Shown piece by piece: positions 45,268 to 53,917 of a DNA stretch of 64,000 nucleotides (positions are counted from its first letter, which is position 1; every line of letters begins with the position of its first letter). The stretch lies in contig NZ_CP102930.1 of assembly GCF_025558485.1 (NCBI RefSeq), positions 1,674,001 to 1,738,000 of the forward strand. The letters are read 5' to 3'. The DNA comes from Bdellovibrio bacteriovorus. Lineage in GTDB: Bacteria > Bdellovibrionota > Bdellovibrionia > Bdellovibrionales > Bdellovibrionaceae. The position numbers were made by a program, and so were the translations under genes. The notes beneath the pieces are model-generated. The model had not been told where the DNA came from, ran no database searches, and saw only the letters and a program-made list of their open reading frames with translations.

Positions 45268-46407
45268 TCAGCGAACGTACTTCACACCATTCTTGGAATC
45301 CAAGGTCAAAGAAGCGGGCAGAGAGCTTAGACTTTGCAACGTGCCGGAGGAGTTGTAGTAACGGATGCTAAGCTGATTCGTTTCAGAAAAGACAAGTTCC
45401 ACATAACCTTGCGGAGTTCTAATACTAGTTCCGACCAGATAGCGCGGCGAGCTTCCCGCACATGGCATGGAAACCACCTGAAGTTTTTTCCCGTCAGGGT
45501 AAGTGTAGTGTCCGGAATAGAATCCGTGAGAATGTCCGAAGATCACCAGATCCACATTGTTACCAAGCAGAATGGATTCCAGCGTGAAAGAGCCCGCTGT
45601 GCGGCGTTCCCCGGTCAGCACACCATTTTCATATACAGTCGAGCTGTTGGCCTTGCTGCTAACAATTGAGTAAAGCGGGATGTGCCCATAGACCACGCGG
45701 GCCCGAGCTCCTTGAGCACGGGCGGAAGACAGTTGTTCCTTCAACCAGTTCAACTGTGCCGTGCGATTGGAAAGCTTGGAATAGTTCGCATCATCCAAAG
45801 AGACAAAGAAGACGTCCTCTTTGATAAAGGAATAATAAAACGGGAAGTTGTCGTCATCGACGTATTCGACGTTGGGTTTGTTATCGCCCCAGAAGCTGTC
45901 ATAGATTTTTCGTTCCTGACTGTAGTAGGCGTCGTGATTGCCCGGGGTCGGCAAAAATGGCAGACCTGCCGTGCGCATCAGGGACAGAACTTTTTTCGAG
46001 AACGAGTTCCACATGCTCACATAGGTGCTGTCGGACAACGTCTTCTTTTCGCCATCGATATAGTCACCGACACCGAGAATTGCAGCGGGCTGGCGCGCAA
46101 TCATGGACTTCACAATTGAAATCGTGCTGCTGGCATAGGTTCCGCTGGTGTCGATGTTCATATCCGCAAAGGCATGGATCTTTAAAGACTTCGCGCTGTC
46201 CTCGATGCTGCCACCTTGTTCTGGTGGAGTTGTCGGCGAGGTGGGCGATGACGGATCTTCACTGCCAGGATCGGTGAAAGAGTTTTCTGAATCTGTGCCC
46301 GGTGCTTCGGTCAGAATTTCAGAGGATTGGGGCATGCACGCAGCTAAGGTAAAAACGAGAAAAAAGGCCGCAAGAATTTGCAAGGAGGCGGTGGCTTTTG
46401 TTTTCAT
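45268..46407 (-). CDS. Exported calcineurin-like metallophosphoesterase, lipoprotein
   Basis: 379 residues with lipobox 'TLAAC' and a Pro/Ser/Thr-rich tether of about 45 residues. The dimetal site motifs are 'FADMN', 'GVGDYIDG', 'PGNHDAYYS', 'VYGHIPLYS' and 'IFGHSHGFY', complete except that the first motif lacks the usual second His (DxH). It resembles purple-acid-phosphatase or phosphodiesterase-like exported enzymes. The substrate is unknown. Confidence 0.9.
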   Translation of the reverse strand: MKTKATASLQILAAFFLVFTLAACMPQSSEILTEAPGTDSENSFTDPGSEDPSSPTSPTTPPEQGGSIEDSAKSLKIHAFADMNIDTSGTYASSTISIVKSMIARQPAAILGVGDYIDGEKKTLSDSTYVSMWNSFSKKVLSLMRTAGLPFLPTPGNHDAYYSQERKIYDSFWGDNKPNVEYVDDDNFPFYYSFIKEDVFFVSLDDANYSKLSNRTAQLNWLKEQLSSARAQGARARVVYGHIPLYSIVSSKANSSTVYENGVLTGERRTAGSFTLESILLGNNVDLVIFGHSHGFYSGHYTYPDGKKLQVVSMPCAGSSPRYLVGTSIRTPQGYVELVFSETNQLSIRYYNSSGTLQSLSSLPASLTLDSKNGVKYVR

Positions 46408-46637
46408 ACAGTGTGTATCGTAACAAAGGTCGAAAACATTAAGCTAAAATAATGAATAAGGCGTGGATGTAAAATGGACTCAGGTCTAAGTCACATTTAC
46501 TGCTGGAGCTTTAGACAGTTTCTGAAGAATAAAAAACGGAAAGCAGAGAGTTGTAATAAACCCGATCAAGGGCAGGATCCTGACAGGAAAAACATGAGTC
46601 CGTCAGGATCTGTTTGTTTAGAATGACTTTTCGAGAT

Positions 46638-47657
46638 TTAGATCTCGATGTTTTTGCAAAGCCAGTCGCGCAGTTCGCTCAATCCCGCATTTAAATCCGG
46701 ATGCGCGTTGATAACAGCGGACATCTCTGTGCGAACAGTTTCGCCTTTATAAGGCTTGTTGCGCAAAGCTTCGGTCAGTTCGTCAATCACACCGGGATAC
46801 AGGCAGTCGGTATAGAATTTCAAATCCTTGATTTGTCCGTCTTCCACTTTGAAGTGAACATCAAAGAAACCCAGGGAAAGATAATCGTCCATCTTGTGGT
46901 TGAATTCCAGAGTGTTTCCGTACAGCCATTCCCAGGAACTCAGTTGGTCGTATTGACTTTTCAGTTCTGGAATCTGCTGCAAGCTTTTCATGGTCAAAGA
47001 TTCGATCTCGGCTTTGGCGCCATAGAAGTCCTCAAACGCCTTGATCATAGGTCCAACCAGAAGGTCATGGTTGATGCTTGCTGAAACTTCATTCAAGTTC
47101 GCCACGCGCGCACGCACGGATTCCTTGCCCTTGGCCTGAAGCTTCTTCGGGTTCGGAGTCAGATAGTTCCCCAGACGGGTCAGATCTGTGTGCATCAAAA
47201 GGGTTCCGTGATGGAAGGCACGGTCTTTCTTTTCACGGTATGCACTGCCACTGAATTTGCGGGGCCCGTCTTCGAACGGGATTAGCAGATCATTGCGCCC
47301 GGACGCTTCGCCTTGAATGCCGAAGTTTTTAAGGGCATTGAAGATCACCTGAACATTGTTTTCGCGCTTATAGGATTCTTTCGGTGACAGGAAGGTGAAG
47401 TTGGTGTTTCCCAGATCGTGGAAAACCGCACCGCCCCCGGTGGTTCTGCGCGCCAGATGAACTTTATCTTCTTTCATTTTCGCCAGATTGCATTCCGACC
47501 ACGGGTTTTGATTGCGCCCGATAACGACGGTTTCTTCATTGCGCCACAAGAACAGGATCTGCTGAGATGGATCAAGGTTATGGAAGATCCATTCTTCGGT
47601 GGCAAGATTCAAGTGCGGATTCAAACTGTCAGAAAGAAATACTTTAAGCTTTTGCAT
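46638..47657 (-). CDS. lplA: Lipoate-protein ligase A
   Basis: 339 residues, the length of the E. coli enzyme. The family strips 'RRTTGGGAVFHDLGNTNF', 'KFSGSAYREKKDRAFHHGTLL' (with the lipoyl-AMP Lys) and a C-terminal accessory domain ('GFFDVHFKVEDGQIKDLKF') are present. The enzyme activates free lipoate with ATP and transfers it to 2-oxoacid dehydrogenases. Scavenging prey lipoate would suit a predator. The start has no strong ribosome site. Confidence 0.95.
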   Translation of the reverse strand: MQKLKVFLSDSLNPHLNLATEEWIFHNLDPSQQILFLWRNEETVVIGRNQNPWSECNLAKMKEDKVHLARRTTGGGAVFHDLGNTNFTFLSPKESYKRENNVQVIFNALKNFGIQGEASGRNDLLIPFEDGPRKFSGSAYREKKDRAFHHGTLLMHTDLTRLGNYLTPNPKKLQAKGKESVRARVANLNEVSASINHDLLVGPMIKAFEDFYGAKAEIESLTMKSLQQIPELKSQYDQLSSWEWLYGNTLEFNHKMDDYLSLGFFDVHFKVEDGQIKDLKFYTDCLYPGVIDELTEALRNKPYKGETVRTEMSAVINAHPDLNAGLSELRDWLCKNIEI

Positions 47658-47849
47658 GGGCCCAACCTAGTCCGCCCTCAACAAAGGGTCAAGAAAGAGT
47701 ATAAGGCATCAGTGTCGGCTTTGGGGCAAAGGAGCTGATCTCTGGACTTTGTAAACCAAATGAGAGGGAAAGAATAAAAGGCGTTCTTTACTTTTTCCTG
47801 ATTTTACGCTTAAATGGGGCGGTATTTCAGTTTTCTGCGACTGATGTGC

Positions 47850-47890
47850 CCGGACGATGTGCGACGTACCCGGTCAGGACAAGACGACGC
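47850..47890 (+). promoter_or_regulatory. Guanidine-III (ykkC-III-type) riboswitch upstream of sugE/gdx
   Basis: The 41 bases match, with three differences, the guanidine-III aptamer I recall from Thermobifida fusca. They share CCGGACGA, then GTGCG, CGTACCCGGTCAGGACAAG and CGC. The P1 stem CCGG (47850-47853) can pair with CCGG (47870-47873). The second stem GCG-A-CGT (47861-47867) with ACG-A-CGC (47884-47890) has one A-A mismatch. A T-run follows at 47891-47896 and the gene's AAGGAG lies about 12 bases further. Binding would raise expression of a guanidinium exporter. Confidence 0.85.
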
Positions 47891-47916
47891 TTTTTTCTAA
47901 CGAAAGGAGTGTTGGT

Positions 47917-48252
47917 ATGTCTAACACAGTAGCATGGATCATTCTGGCAATCGCAGGTCTTCTTGAAGTCGGTTGGGCCATCGGCCTTAAATACACCGAA
48001 GGTTTTTCAAAACTCACACCCAGTCTTTTAACCTTGGCGGCTTTGGCGGGCAGTATGTTTTTACTGGCACGCGCAGCAACAGTTTTACCTATCGGCACCG
48101 CTTATGGAGTGTGGGTGGGGATCGGGGCCTTGGGTGCCGCAGTGCTGGGGATTTTCCTGTTCAATGAAGCGGCGACTCCGGCAAGACTGTTCTTCCTGGG
48201 GCTGTTGCTGGTTTCAATCATCGGTTTAAAGGTCACCGCTGGCGGGCATTAG
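47917..48252 (+). CDS. sugE: SMR-family guanidinium exporter SugE (Gdx)
   Basis: 111 residues and four membrane helices. The SMR hallmark Glu is in '[20 protein letters not shown]', and '[19 protein letters not shown]' is typical of the SugE/Gdx subfamily, whose members export guanidinium with proton antiport rather than broad drugs. ATG 47917 follows AAAGGAG. The guanidine-type riboswitch upstream supports Gdx function strongly. A terminator follows. Confidence 0.95.
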   Translation: MSNTVAWIILAIAGLLEVGWAIGLKYTEGFSKLTPSLLTLAALAGSMFLLARAATVLPIGTAYGVWVGIGALGAAVLGIFLFNEAATPARLFFLGLLLVSIIGLKVTAGGH

Positions 48253-48261
48253 AATTTTTAA

Positions 48262-48292
48262 GGCGGGCGCGCAGAAGGCCCGCCCTTTTTTT
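48262..48292 (+). terminator. Terminator after sugE
   Basis: GGCGGGC (48262-48268) pairs with GCCCGCC (48278-48284) and a run of seven T follows. It overlaps the end of the converging chemotaxis receptor gene. Confidence 0.9.
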
Positions 48293-50105
48293 AGTTCCCG
48301 TGAACCACAGAATTCATCTCCGTCACGACATTCTTCATCACGTGAGCCTGATTTAAAATCTCCTGAACCGTGGCGGAAATTTCCTCTGCCGAAGCGGCAT
48401 TGGTCTGAATGGCCTGATCCAAGGCATTCATGGCTTTGCTGATCTGCTGGATGCCGGTGGACTGCTCATCACTGGCCGAGGAAATCTCGACGTTCAGATG
48501 GCTGACCTTGCGGACGGAATCCACAATTTCTTTTAAGTTGGAATTAGAGCTTTCCGCTTTCTGACTGCCGCGCTGGACTTTTTCAATGGAATCATTGATC
48601 AGACCATTGATGTCCTTGGCGGCAGAGGCGGATCTTTGCGCCAGAGTTCTGACGGCCTCTGCCACGACGGCAAAACCTTTTCCGTGCTCTCCGGCGCGGG
48701 CGGCTTCGACGGAAGCATTCAGGGCCAGCAGATTGGTCTGGAAGGCCAGATCATCAATCACACTGTTGATCTCAGCAATTTTTTTGGAAGATCCGGAAAT
48801 TTCGTCCATGGCTCCGACCAGCGCGCTCATTTCTGTGTTGCCACGCTCGGCACTGTGATTGGAATCCGAAGACAGACGGGCGGCTTCCTTGGCGTTGCCA
48901 GCGTTCAGTTGCACCATGGATGTCAGCTCTTCAAGGCTGGCGACAGTTTCTTCAATGGACGCTGCGGATTCAGTGGCAGACTGGGCCAGATTTTGTCCCG
49001 CACGACTAAGCTGATCAATTGCCGCCGTGACGACATTTTCCGCCTGATCCAGACTGGTGGTCAAAGTCGTGAAGCGTTTGGAAATACGGCGTGAAATCAC
49101 GAATACCGCCACACCCATCACCAGCAGACAAATCAAAAACACCACCAGCTGACTCCATAGTAAAGAGTAAGCGCTGGCCAGAACGGTTTTTATCGGCGTG
49201 GAAATAAGAACTCCCCAAAAAGTTTTTGAATAGGGGATCGAGACGGGCACGAGCAGATTTAAAACCTCTTCGCCGGATTGCGTGTCGGTTCCGGACTTTA
49301 GCAGCAAGCGCCCCTCTTTCAGGGCTTGTTTGAATTCCTCATTGGCAAAAGGCAGGGTGACGGGTTTGCCGACAAGGTTTGCTTGCGGATTGGTGACATA
49401 GTTGAACTGGTCTGAAACCAAAAATCCGACAGAGGTTTCATAGGGTTTGACGGTCGCGATTTGTTTTTCCAGTTGGGAAAGCAGCAGATCAATACCCACC
49501 ACGCCCATCATTTTGCCGCCCTCGTACAGCGGAGCCGCGGCGGAGGTCATCAAAAGATTCTGCCCGTTGACTTCGTCATAGTAGGGCTCGGTTAAAATAC
49601 GGTGCCCGGCTTTTTTCGGGGCCAGATAAAATTCTCCGTCGTAGTTGATGTCATTTTCCCATGCCAGAGCACCATTTTCCCCGGCGCGATTCCAGTAAGG
49701 GCCAAAGCCGCCGACTTTTTCATAACCGGGCTGCCCCAGATAGTGTGCATCCTGTCCGTCAAAGGCATTGGGTTCAAAGGTCGCCCACACACCAAACACT
49801 GAAGGAGCCTGTTCCAGCATGGTTTTTAAAACGGCATTCACTTCAGAACGCTGTTTGCTGCTTTGTTTGCGCAGAGTCTCCAGATAGGCTTCCACCTGTT
49901 GCGCCACCATCAGGCTGGTATCCAAATCCGCTTTGAAGGCGTTGGCAAAAGCCTCGGCCGATTTTGTGACTTTGAATTCAGCATCGGACTGTGCTGTTTG
50001 AAAACTTCGCGAGGCCGAGAAGTAAGTCAAAAGTCCCAGAGCGATGACAGTGATGGTTAAAATAGGCAGGGCGATTTTGGTCTGTAGTGAGAACTCTTTC
50101 TTCAT
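48291..50105 (-). CDS. Methyl-accepting chemotaxis protein with dCache sensor
   Basis: 604 residues. A first membrane helix (about 12-32) and a second (about 305-328) flank a periplasmic dCache_1 domain of about 270 residues ('[20 protein letters not shown]', '[18 protein letters not shown]'). The cytoplasmic part has the signalling hairpin tip '[19 protein letters not shown]' and '[17 protein letters not shown]', with Gln/Glu methylation sites nearby. The ligand is unknown; dCache domains bind amino acids or organic acids. It is a single gene and steers the flagellar motor through CheA-CheW. Confidence 0.96.
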   Translation of the reverse strand: MKKEFSLQTKIALPILTITVIALGLLTYFSASRSFQTAQSDAEFKVTKSAEAFANAFKADLDTSLMVAQQVEAYLETLRKQSSKQRSEVNAVLKTMLEQAPSVFGVWATFEPNAFDGQDAHYLGQPGYEKVGGFGPYWNRAGENGALAWENDINYDGEFYLAPKKAGHRILTEPYYDEVNGQNLLMTSAAAPLYEGGKMMGVVGIDLLLSQLEKQIATVKPYETSVGFLVSDQFNYVTNPQANLVGKPVTLPFANEEFKQALKEGRLLLKSGTDTQSGEEVLNLLVPVSIPYSKTFWGVLISTPIKTVLASAYSLLWSQLVVFLICLLVMGVAVFVISRRISKRFTTLTTSLDQAENVVTAAIDQLSRAGQNLAQSATESAASIEETVASLEELTSMVQLNAGNAKEAARLSSDSNHSAERGNTEMSALVGAMDEISGSSKKIAEINSVIDDLAFQTNLLALNASVEAARAGEHGKGFAVVAEAVRTLAQRSASAAKDINGLINDSIEKVQRGSQKAESSNSNLKEIVDSVRKVSHLNVEISSASDEQSTGIQQISKAMNALDQAIQTNAASAEEISATVQEILNQAHVMKNVVTEMNSVVHGN

Positions 50106-50290
50106 TGAATCATCTTAGAAGAGTTTAAGAGGTCTGACTGCGTGGAAAAAACAATTAAGACTCAGGTCGGAATTTGCGTCTTAATCTTGCGGGGGAAGAT
50201 GTACGCGCTGCTGAGTCTAAGGGCAAGTTTGTTACAGGATGCGAGAAGGTCTTAAATTCGCCGCTGTTTGCAGAAGCAGACGGAACAACA

Positions 50291-50315
50291 AAAAAAGGGA
50301 GGCTTGCAGCCTCCC
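50291..50315 (-). terminator. Terminator of prpB
   Basis: GGGAGGCT (50297-50304) pairs with AGCCTCCC (50308-50315), and the minus strand continues into a T-run (A-run 50290-50296). It ends the prpB transcript. Confidence 0.85.
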
Positions 50316-50322
50316 TTGGTTC

Positions 50323-51222
50323 TTACTTCAAAGTGAAGTTGAAGATGCTGGTGTCGAAAGAATTGTACTCGTCGTAACGAGACAGCGCATACAAGTCTTT
50401 ACGAGTTTGCATTTTGTCCAAAAGGCCTTCTTGTGTGCCTTTGGCTTTGATTTCTTTAAGACCGGAAATGGTCGCACCCATCGCCAGACGGAATGTTGTC
50501 ACCGGATAGATCACGATGTTGTAGCCCAGATTGGAAAGTTCCTGATAAGTGAACAGACGACCTTTGCCAAACTCTGTCATGTTCGCCAAAAGAGGAACGT
50601 TCACGGCTTTACGGAAAGTTTCAAATTCTTTTTCATTTTCCAAAGCTTCTGTGAAGATGCAGTCAGCACCCGCATCAATGTAAGCTTTCGCACGGTCAAT
50701 GGCTTTATCCAGGCCTTCAACAGCACGGGCATCAGTACGGGCAATCAAAAGGAAGTTTTCATCCAGCTTCTTGCCAAGAGCTGCCGCCGCAACTTTGCGA
50801 GTCGCTTCATCACGAGTCACCAGCCCTTTGCCATCCAGGTGACCACAGCGCTTCGGATTGATCTGATCTTCGATATGGCAACCCGCCAGACCCATTTCGA
50901 TCATTTCCTGAACCGTGCGAGTCGCAGACATCGGTTCACCAAAACCAGTGTCGATGTCGATAATGGTTGGCAGCTTCGTCGTGCGCGCGATCTGACGACC
51001 ACGCTGAGCCACTTCTGTCAAAGAAGTCAGACCAATATCAGGATAGCCAAGATCATTGGAAAGAACAGACCCCGAGATATAAACCCCATCAAAGCCTTCT
51101 TTCTCAATCCCCATACTCACCAAAGGTGACCAAGAACCCGGAAACTGCAAAAGCTTCCCGGACTTCAAAGCCTCTCTAAAGTTTTTACGTTTTTGCGCAG
51201 GAGTAATTTCAGGAAACAACAT
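50323..51222 (-). CDS. prpB: Methylisocitrate lyase
   Basis: ATG 51222 gives 299 residues; the longer frame to 51381 is only an extension across the inverted repeat. The PEP-mutase/isocitrate-lyase fold is marked by 'TIIDIDTGFGEP', the active-site 'NPKRCGHLDGK', 'LIARTDARAVEG', 'ADCIFTEAL' and 'IYPVTTFRLAM'. The enzyme cleaves 2-methylisocitrate to pyruvate and succinate. It is downstream of prpD, but a 500-base spacer with two structured elements separates them. Confidence 0.95.
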   Translation of the reverse strand: MLFPEITPAQKRKNFREALKSGKLLQFPGSWSPLVSMGIEKEGFDGVYISGSVLSNDLGYPDIGLTSLTEVAQRGRQIARTTKLPTIIDIDTGFGEPMSATRTVQEMIEMGLAGCHIEDQINPKRCGHLDGKGLVTRDEATRKVAAAALGKKLDENFLLIARTDARAVEGLDKAIDRAKAYIDAGADCIFTEALENEKEFETFRKAVNVPLLANMTEFGKGRLFTYQELSNLGYNIVIYPVTTFRLAMGATISGLKEIKAKGTQEGLLDKMQTRKDLYALSRYDEYNSFDTSIFNFTLK

Positions 51223-51248
51223 ATTCGCCTCATCTTTCCTCACGACCC

Positions 51249-51383
51249 GCTTGGGGACGGGGAGGGAGCTTAGCCTTAAGCCCTTCCCCTGCGAACAGTC
51301 CTCGCGGACGCCATCCCTTCGGGATGAGCTGCTGCGGAACTTGGTGAAGAGCTTAAGGCTAAGCTCCCTCCCCATCCCCAAGC
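51249..51383. repeat. 33-bp inverted repeat, arms 51249-51281 and 51351-51383
   Basis: The left arm starts GCTTGGGGACGGGGAGG and ends CCTTAAGC. The right arm is its complement with one G-T pair. The 69-base interior holds another perfect hairpin (CATCCC TTC GGGATG, 51312-51326). On the minus strand this lies in the leader of prpB, just upstream of its start. Confidence 0.8.
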
Positions 51384-51565
51384 AGCTCTCGGGTATCGTG
51401 TAACAATTAAATAGTTTTCTTCAGTTCAGAGCCAAGCACGAACAAATTCAGCGCTCATCTCTCAACTCCGGGTTCACCCGGGCGTTTTCGTAACAGATTC
51501 TAGCACATGCCAAACCTAGTTTGCCTCAAGATAGACGCCAAAGGTGTCTTCGTGGATAGCAAAAA

Positions 51566-51711
51566 GCATGGAGGGCGGAGTGCAGGGCTGGACATTGAAG
51601 GGACCTCTGCGGGGCCTGGATGGCCCCCAGCCGTAGCGTAGCGGAGGCTGGAGCAGCGAGGCAGGAGGCCGTGTCCCGTAAAGGTCCGGCCCTGCGCTTC
51701 GCACTCCATGC
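51566..51711. repeat. Imperfect palindromic element, about 146 bp
   Basis: GCATGGAG...GCAGGGCTGGAC (51566-51593) is complementary to 51684-51711 with about five mismatches. The inside has GGGCC-type and CCAGCC/GGCTGG (51627-51632, 51646-51651) stems. On the minus strand the outer stem is followed by TTTTT, so it could end the prpD transcript. Confidence 0.65.
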
Positions 51712-51723
51712 GTTCCCCGCGAA

Positions 51724-53286
51724 CTAGAAGATACCTTTGGTGTCTCTCTTGTTATTCACTAGCTTTTCGATTGGAATCTGTACGTTCAACTGCTGAACTT
51801 GTTCTGCAGTCAGGTTTTCCAGATTTTCAACCAGGCTGATGAAACGGTCGCGTTCTGCTTTGGTGATGATTCCTTCAGTCAAGGTGTCGAACTTACGGAT
51901 GTAGTCCGCACGTTTGAATGGACGCGCACCCGCTGGGTGAGCATCAGCCACGCCCAGCTCGTCAACGATTTTGGAACCGTCTTTCATGGTGATTTCCACG
52001 CGGCCACCGAAGCGTTTTTTGTCTGGATCAGTTTCGTGGTACCAAGCTGTCCATTGTTTGTCTTCAACAGTGGAGATTTTGTGCCACAAGGCCACAGTGT
52101 CAGCACGTTGAGCACGCTCTGGAGCGTAAGAGTTCACGTGGTGCCAAGTGCCGTCCTGCAATGCCACGGCGAAGATGTACATGATAGAGTGATCCAGAGT
52201 TTCGCGGGATGCATTCGGGTCCATCTTTTGTGGATCGTTCGCGCCGGTACCGATCACGTAGTGCGTGTGGTGAGACGTGTGGATCACGATGTCTTTGATG
52301 TCGTCGAAGTTTTTGATCATCGGCTTCATTTTGCGAGCCAAGTCGATCAAGGCCTGAGACTGATACTCTGCAGAGTGTTCTTTTGTGTAAGTCTCTAGGA
52401 TCGCGCGTTTTTCTTCGCCCACTTCTGGAAGTGGAACTTCGTACTTGCCGTTTTTACCGGAAAGCATGTAAGCGATCACAGAATCTTCACCTTCATAAAT
52501 TGGAGACGGAGCACCTTCACCGCGCATAACACGGTCCACCGCTTCAACAGCCAGTTTACCAGCGTGTGCCGGAGCATACGCTTTCCAGGAAGAGATTTCA
52601 CCTTTACGGGATTGACGAGTCGTGAAAGACACGTGCACCGCTTGTTGAACCGCCTGGAAAATAGTTTCAGTTGGAAGAGACAACAAAGTTCCGATGCCTG
52701 CCGCTTGAGCCGGGCACAAGTGAGCGATATGGTCTTTTTTGTATTCGTGCAGGCAGGCTTGAGCCGGGCACAAGTGAGCGATATGGTCTTTTTTGTATTC
52801 GTGCAGGCAGATCGCTTTGACCAGATCCACGTGAACTTCGTAACCAGTCACGATCCCTTTTAGAAGCTCTTTGCCGGTTTTACCCATTTGTTGAGCTACT
52901 GCAAGAATAGCCGGGATGTTGTCACCCGGATGGGAATAGTCCGCTGCCAGATAAGTGTCATGGAAATCCAACTCACGAACCGCAGTGCCGTTCGCCCATG
53001 TTGCCCATTCACAGTCAAATTTTTGATCGTTCGGCATACCGAAAACAGTCGCACCACCATTACGAGGATGCGCAATCGCCATAGCACGTGCAGAAGCCAC
53101 CGGACGACGGTTGGCAGCCGCGATAGCAACAGAGGCATTGTCGATGATACGGTTGATAACCATATCCACAACGTCGGCTTTGATCGGAGCATTGTCAGAA
53201 GCGATCTCTGCAATTTTCCAAGCCAGTTGGTCTTTACGATCCAACTTTTCTTTAGATGGGTACACACGAACGGTATGTTTCTTCAT
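51724..53286 (-). CDS. prpD: 2-methylcitrate dehydratase PrpD with internal 18-residue duplication
   Basis: 520 residues of the MmgE/PrpD family: '[19 protein letters not shown]', '[18 protein letters not shown]', '[20 protein letters not shown]' type strips and 'RTA...[13 protein letters not shown]'. The segment '[18 protein letters not shown]' occurs twice in a row (residues 160-177 and 178-195), while E. coli PrpD has it once. Removing one copy gives 502 residues, near the usual length. The enzyme makes 2-methylaconitate or methylisocitrate precursors from 2-methylcitrate. ATG 53286 follows AAAGGA. The quoted strips are partial. Confidence 0.9.
   Translation of the reverse strand: MKKHTVRVYPSKEKLDRKDQLAWKIAEIASDNAPIKADVVDMVINRIIDNASVAIAAANRRPVASARAMAIAHPRNGGATVFGMPNDQKFDCEWATWANGTAVRELDFHDTYLAADYSHPGDNIPAILAVAQQMGKTGKELLKGIVTGYEVHVDLVKAICLHEYKKDHIAHLCPAQACLHEYKKDHIAHLCPAQAAGIGTLLSLPTETIFQAVQQAVHVSFTTRQSRKGEISSWKAYAPAHAGKLAVEAVDRVMRGEGAPSPIYEGEDSVIAYMLSGKNGKYEVPLPEVGEEKRAILETYTKEHSAEYQSQALIDLARKMKPMIKNFDDIKDIVIHTSHHTHYVIGTGANDPQKMDPNASRETLDHSIMYIFAVALQDGTWHHVNSYAPERAQRADTVALWHKISTVEDKQWTAWYHETDPDKKRFGGRVEITMKDGSKIVDELGVADAHPAGARPFKRADYIRKFDTLTEGIITKAERDRFISLVENLENLTAEQVQQLNVQIPIEKLVNNKRDTKGIF
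52703..52810. repeat. Exact 54-bp tandem duplication inside prpD
   Basis: Bases 52703-52756 and 52757-52810 are identical copies (each beginning GCTTGAGCCGGGCACAAG on the plus strand). The unit is 18 codons, so the reading frame is kept. Confidence 0.95.
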
Positions 53287-53383
53287 GGGAAGGTCCTTTC
53301 TGGATTTAGAAAATGAAACAGCCCAAGCTATCTTGGGCTCCAGAAAGGGTCAAGGGAGCGGCGGGGTCTGCGAATAGCTTCGC

Positions 53384-53917
53384 TCAATGCGTCGAAAGAG
53401 CGATCCAGCCGTCTTTATTGTGGAAGTCAGGATCTGAGCCGGGATGGGACAGGGACCAGTAGCTCAGCGAGCCATCGGTGAATTCAATCACCGCCGTCAG
53501 GCCAAGGCAGGTGAAATCAAACGGCTTCTGACTGTCGATTTCGATCTCAAACAGGGCCTCTTGCTGTTCCGGCTCATGGTGTTGAAGGCGCACACGGGTG
53601 TCTAGTGCGGGCTGCATGTCTTCACGGTAGCTGCTAAAAGAGTAAGCATTCCAGTGGCCGTTCGGAGCGCAATTCACCTCCAGATAGGGGGAGCGTGGTG
53701 TAGAGCCTGTTCCCACAAAAGCCTCCAAACAGGTGTGCTTCCAAAGACCGTCTTCGCGGCTGATTTGGGTGGCGGCTTTCGGCCAAAGAATGCGTTCGAT
53801 ATTGCCGGCAATTTTAAATTTCACCAGCAGACGGTTGTCCGCCAGAGGCGTGATATCCCCCTGAACGGAGATGCTTTCGGTCAGTGCGGTTTTACTGAAA
53901 GGTTTTAAAGACTTCAT
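53384..53917 (-). CDS. DOMON-like domain protein
   Basis: ATG 53917 overlaps the stop of the thioesterase gene (ATGA), which fixes the start; 177 residues. 'REDGLWKHTCLEAFVG', 'YLEVNCAPNGHWNAYSF' and 'SYWSLSHPGSDPDFHNKDG' fit the DOMON-like family seen in stand-alone bacterial proteins and next to murB. These fold as beta sandwiches that may bind haem or sugars. There is no signal peptide. Function is unknown. Confidence 0.7.
   Translation of the reverse strand: MKSLKPFSKTALTESISVQGDITPLADNRLLVKFKIAGNIERILWPKAATQISREDGLWKHTCLEAFVGTGSTPRSPYLEVNCAPNGHWNAYSFSSYREDMQPALDTRVRLQHHEPEQQEALFEIEIDSQKPFDFTCLGLTAVIEFTDGSLSYWSLSHPGSDPDFHNKDGWIALSTH

Larger units (their letters stand above)
51223..51723. 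other. 501-bp spacer between prpD and prpB with two palindromic elements
   Basis: No gene is convincing here. The spacer contains a 33-bp inverted repeat (51249-51383) and an imperfect 28-base inverted repeat enclosing smaller hairpins (51566-51711). Hypothetical proteins predicted in it only follow the repeats. The remaining sequence (51384-51565) shows CCGGGTTCACCCGG near 51466 and nothing else clear. Confidence 0.6.

Noticed and set aside
46576..46610. GATCCTGAC/GTCAGGATC hairpin as the lplA terminator
   Set aside because: The stem is good, but no T-run follows on the minus strand. It may be a structural element only.
47820..47916. Guanidine-I or guanidine-II (mini-ykkC) riboswitch upstream of sugE
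   Set aside because: There are no paired hairpins with ACGR loops and none of the conserved guanidine-I core. The sequence fits guanidine-III far better.
51500..51709. Small protein genes on the minus strand
   Set aside because: They run through the palindromic element, have no ribosome site or recognisable domain, and two overlapping frames are equally open.
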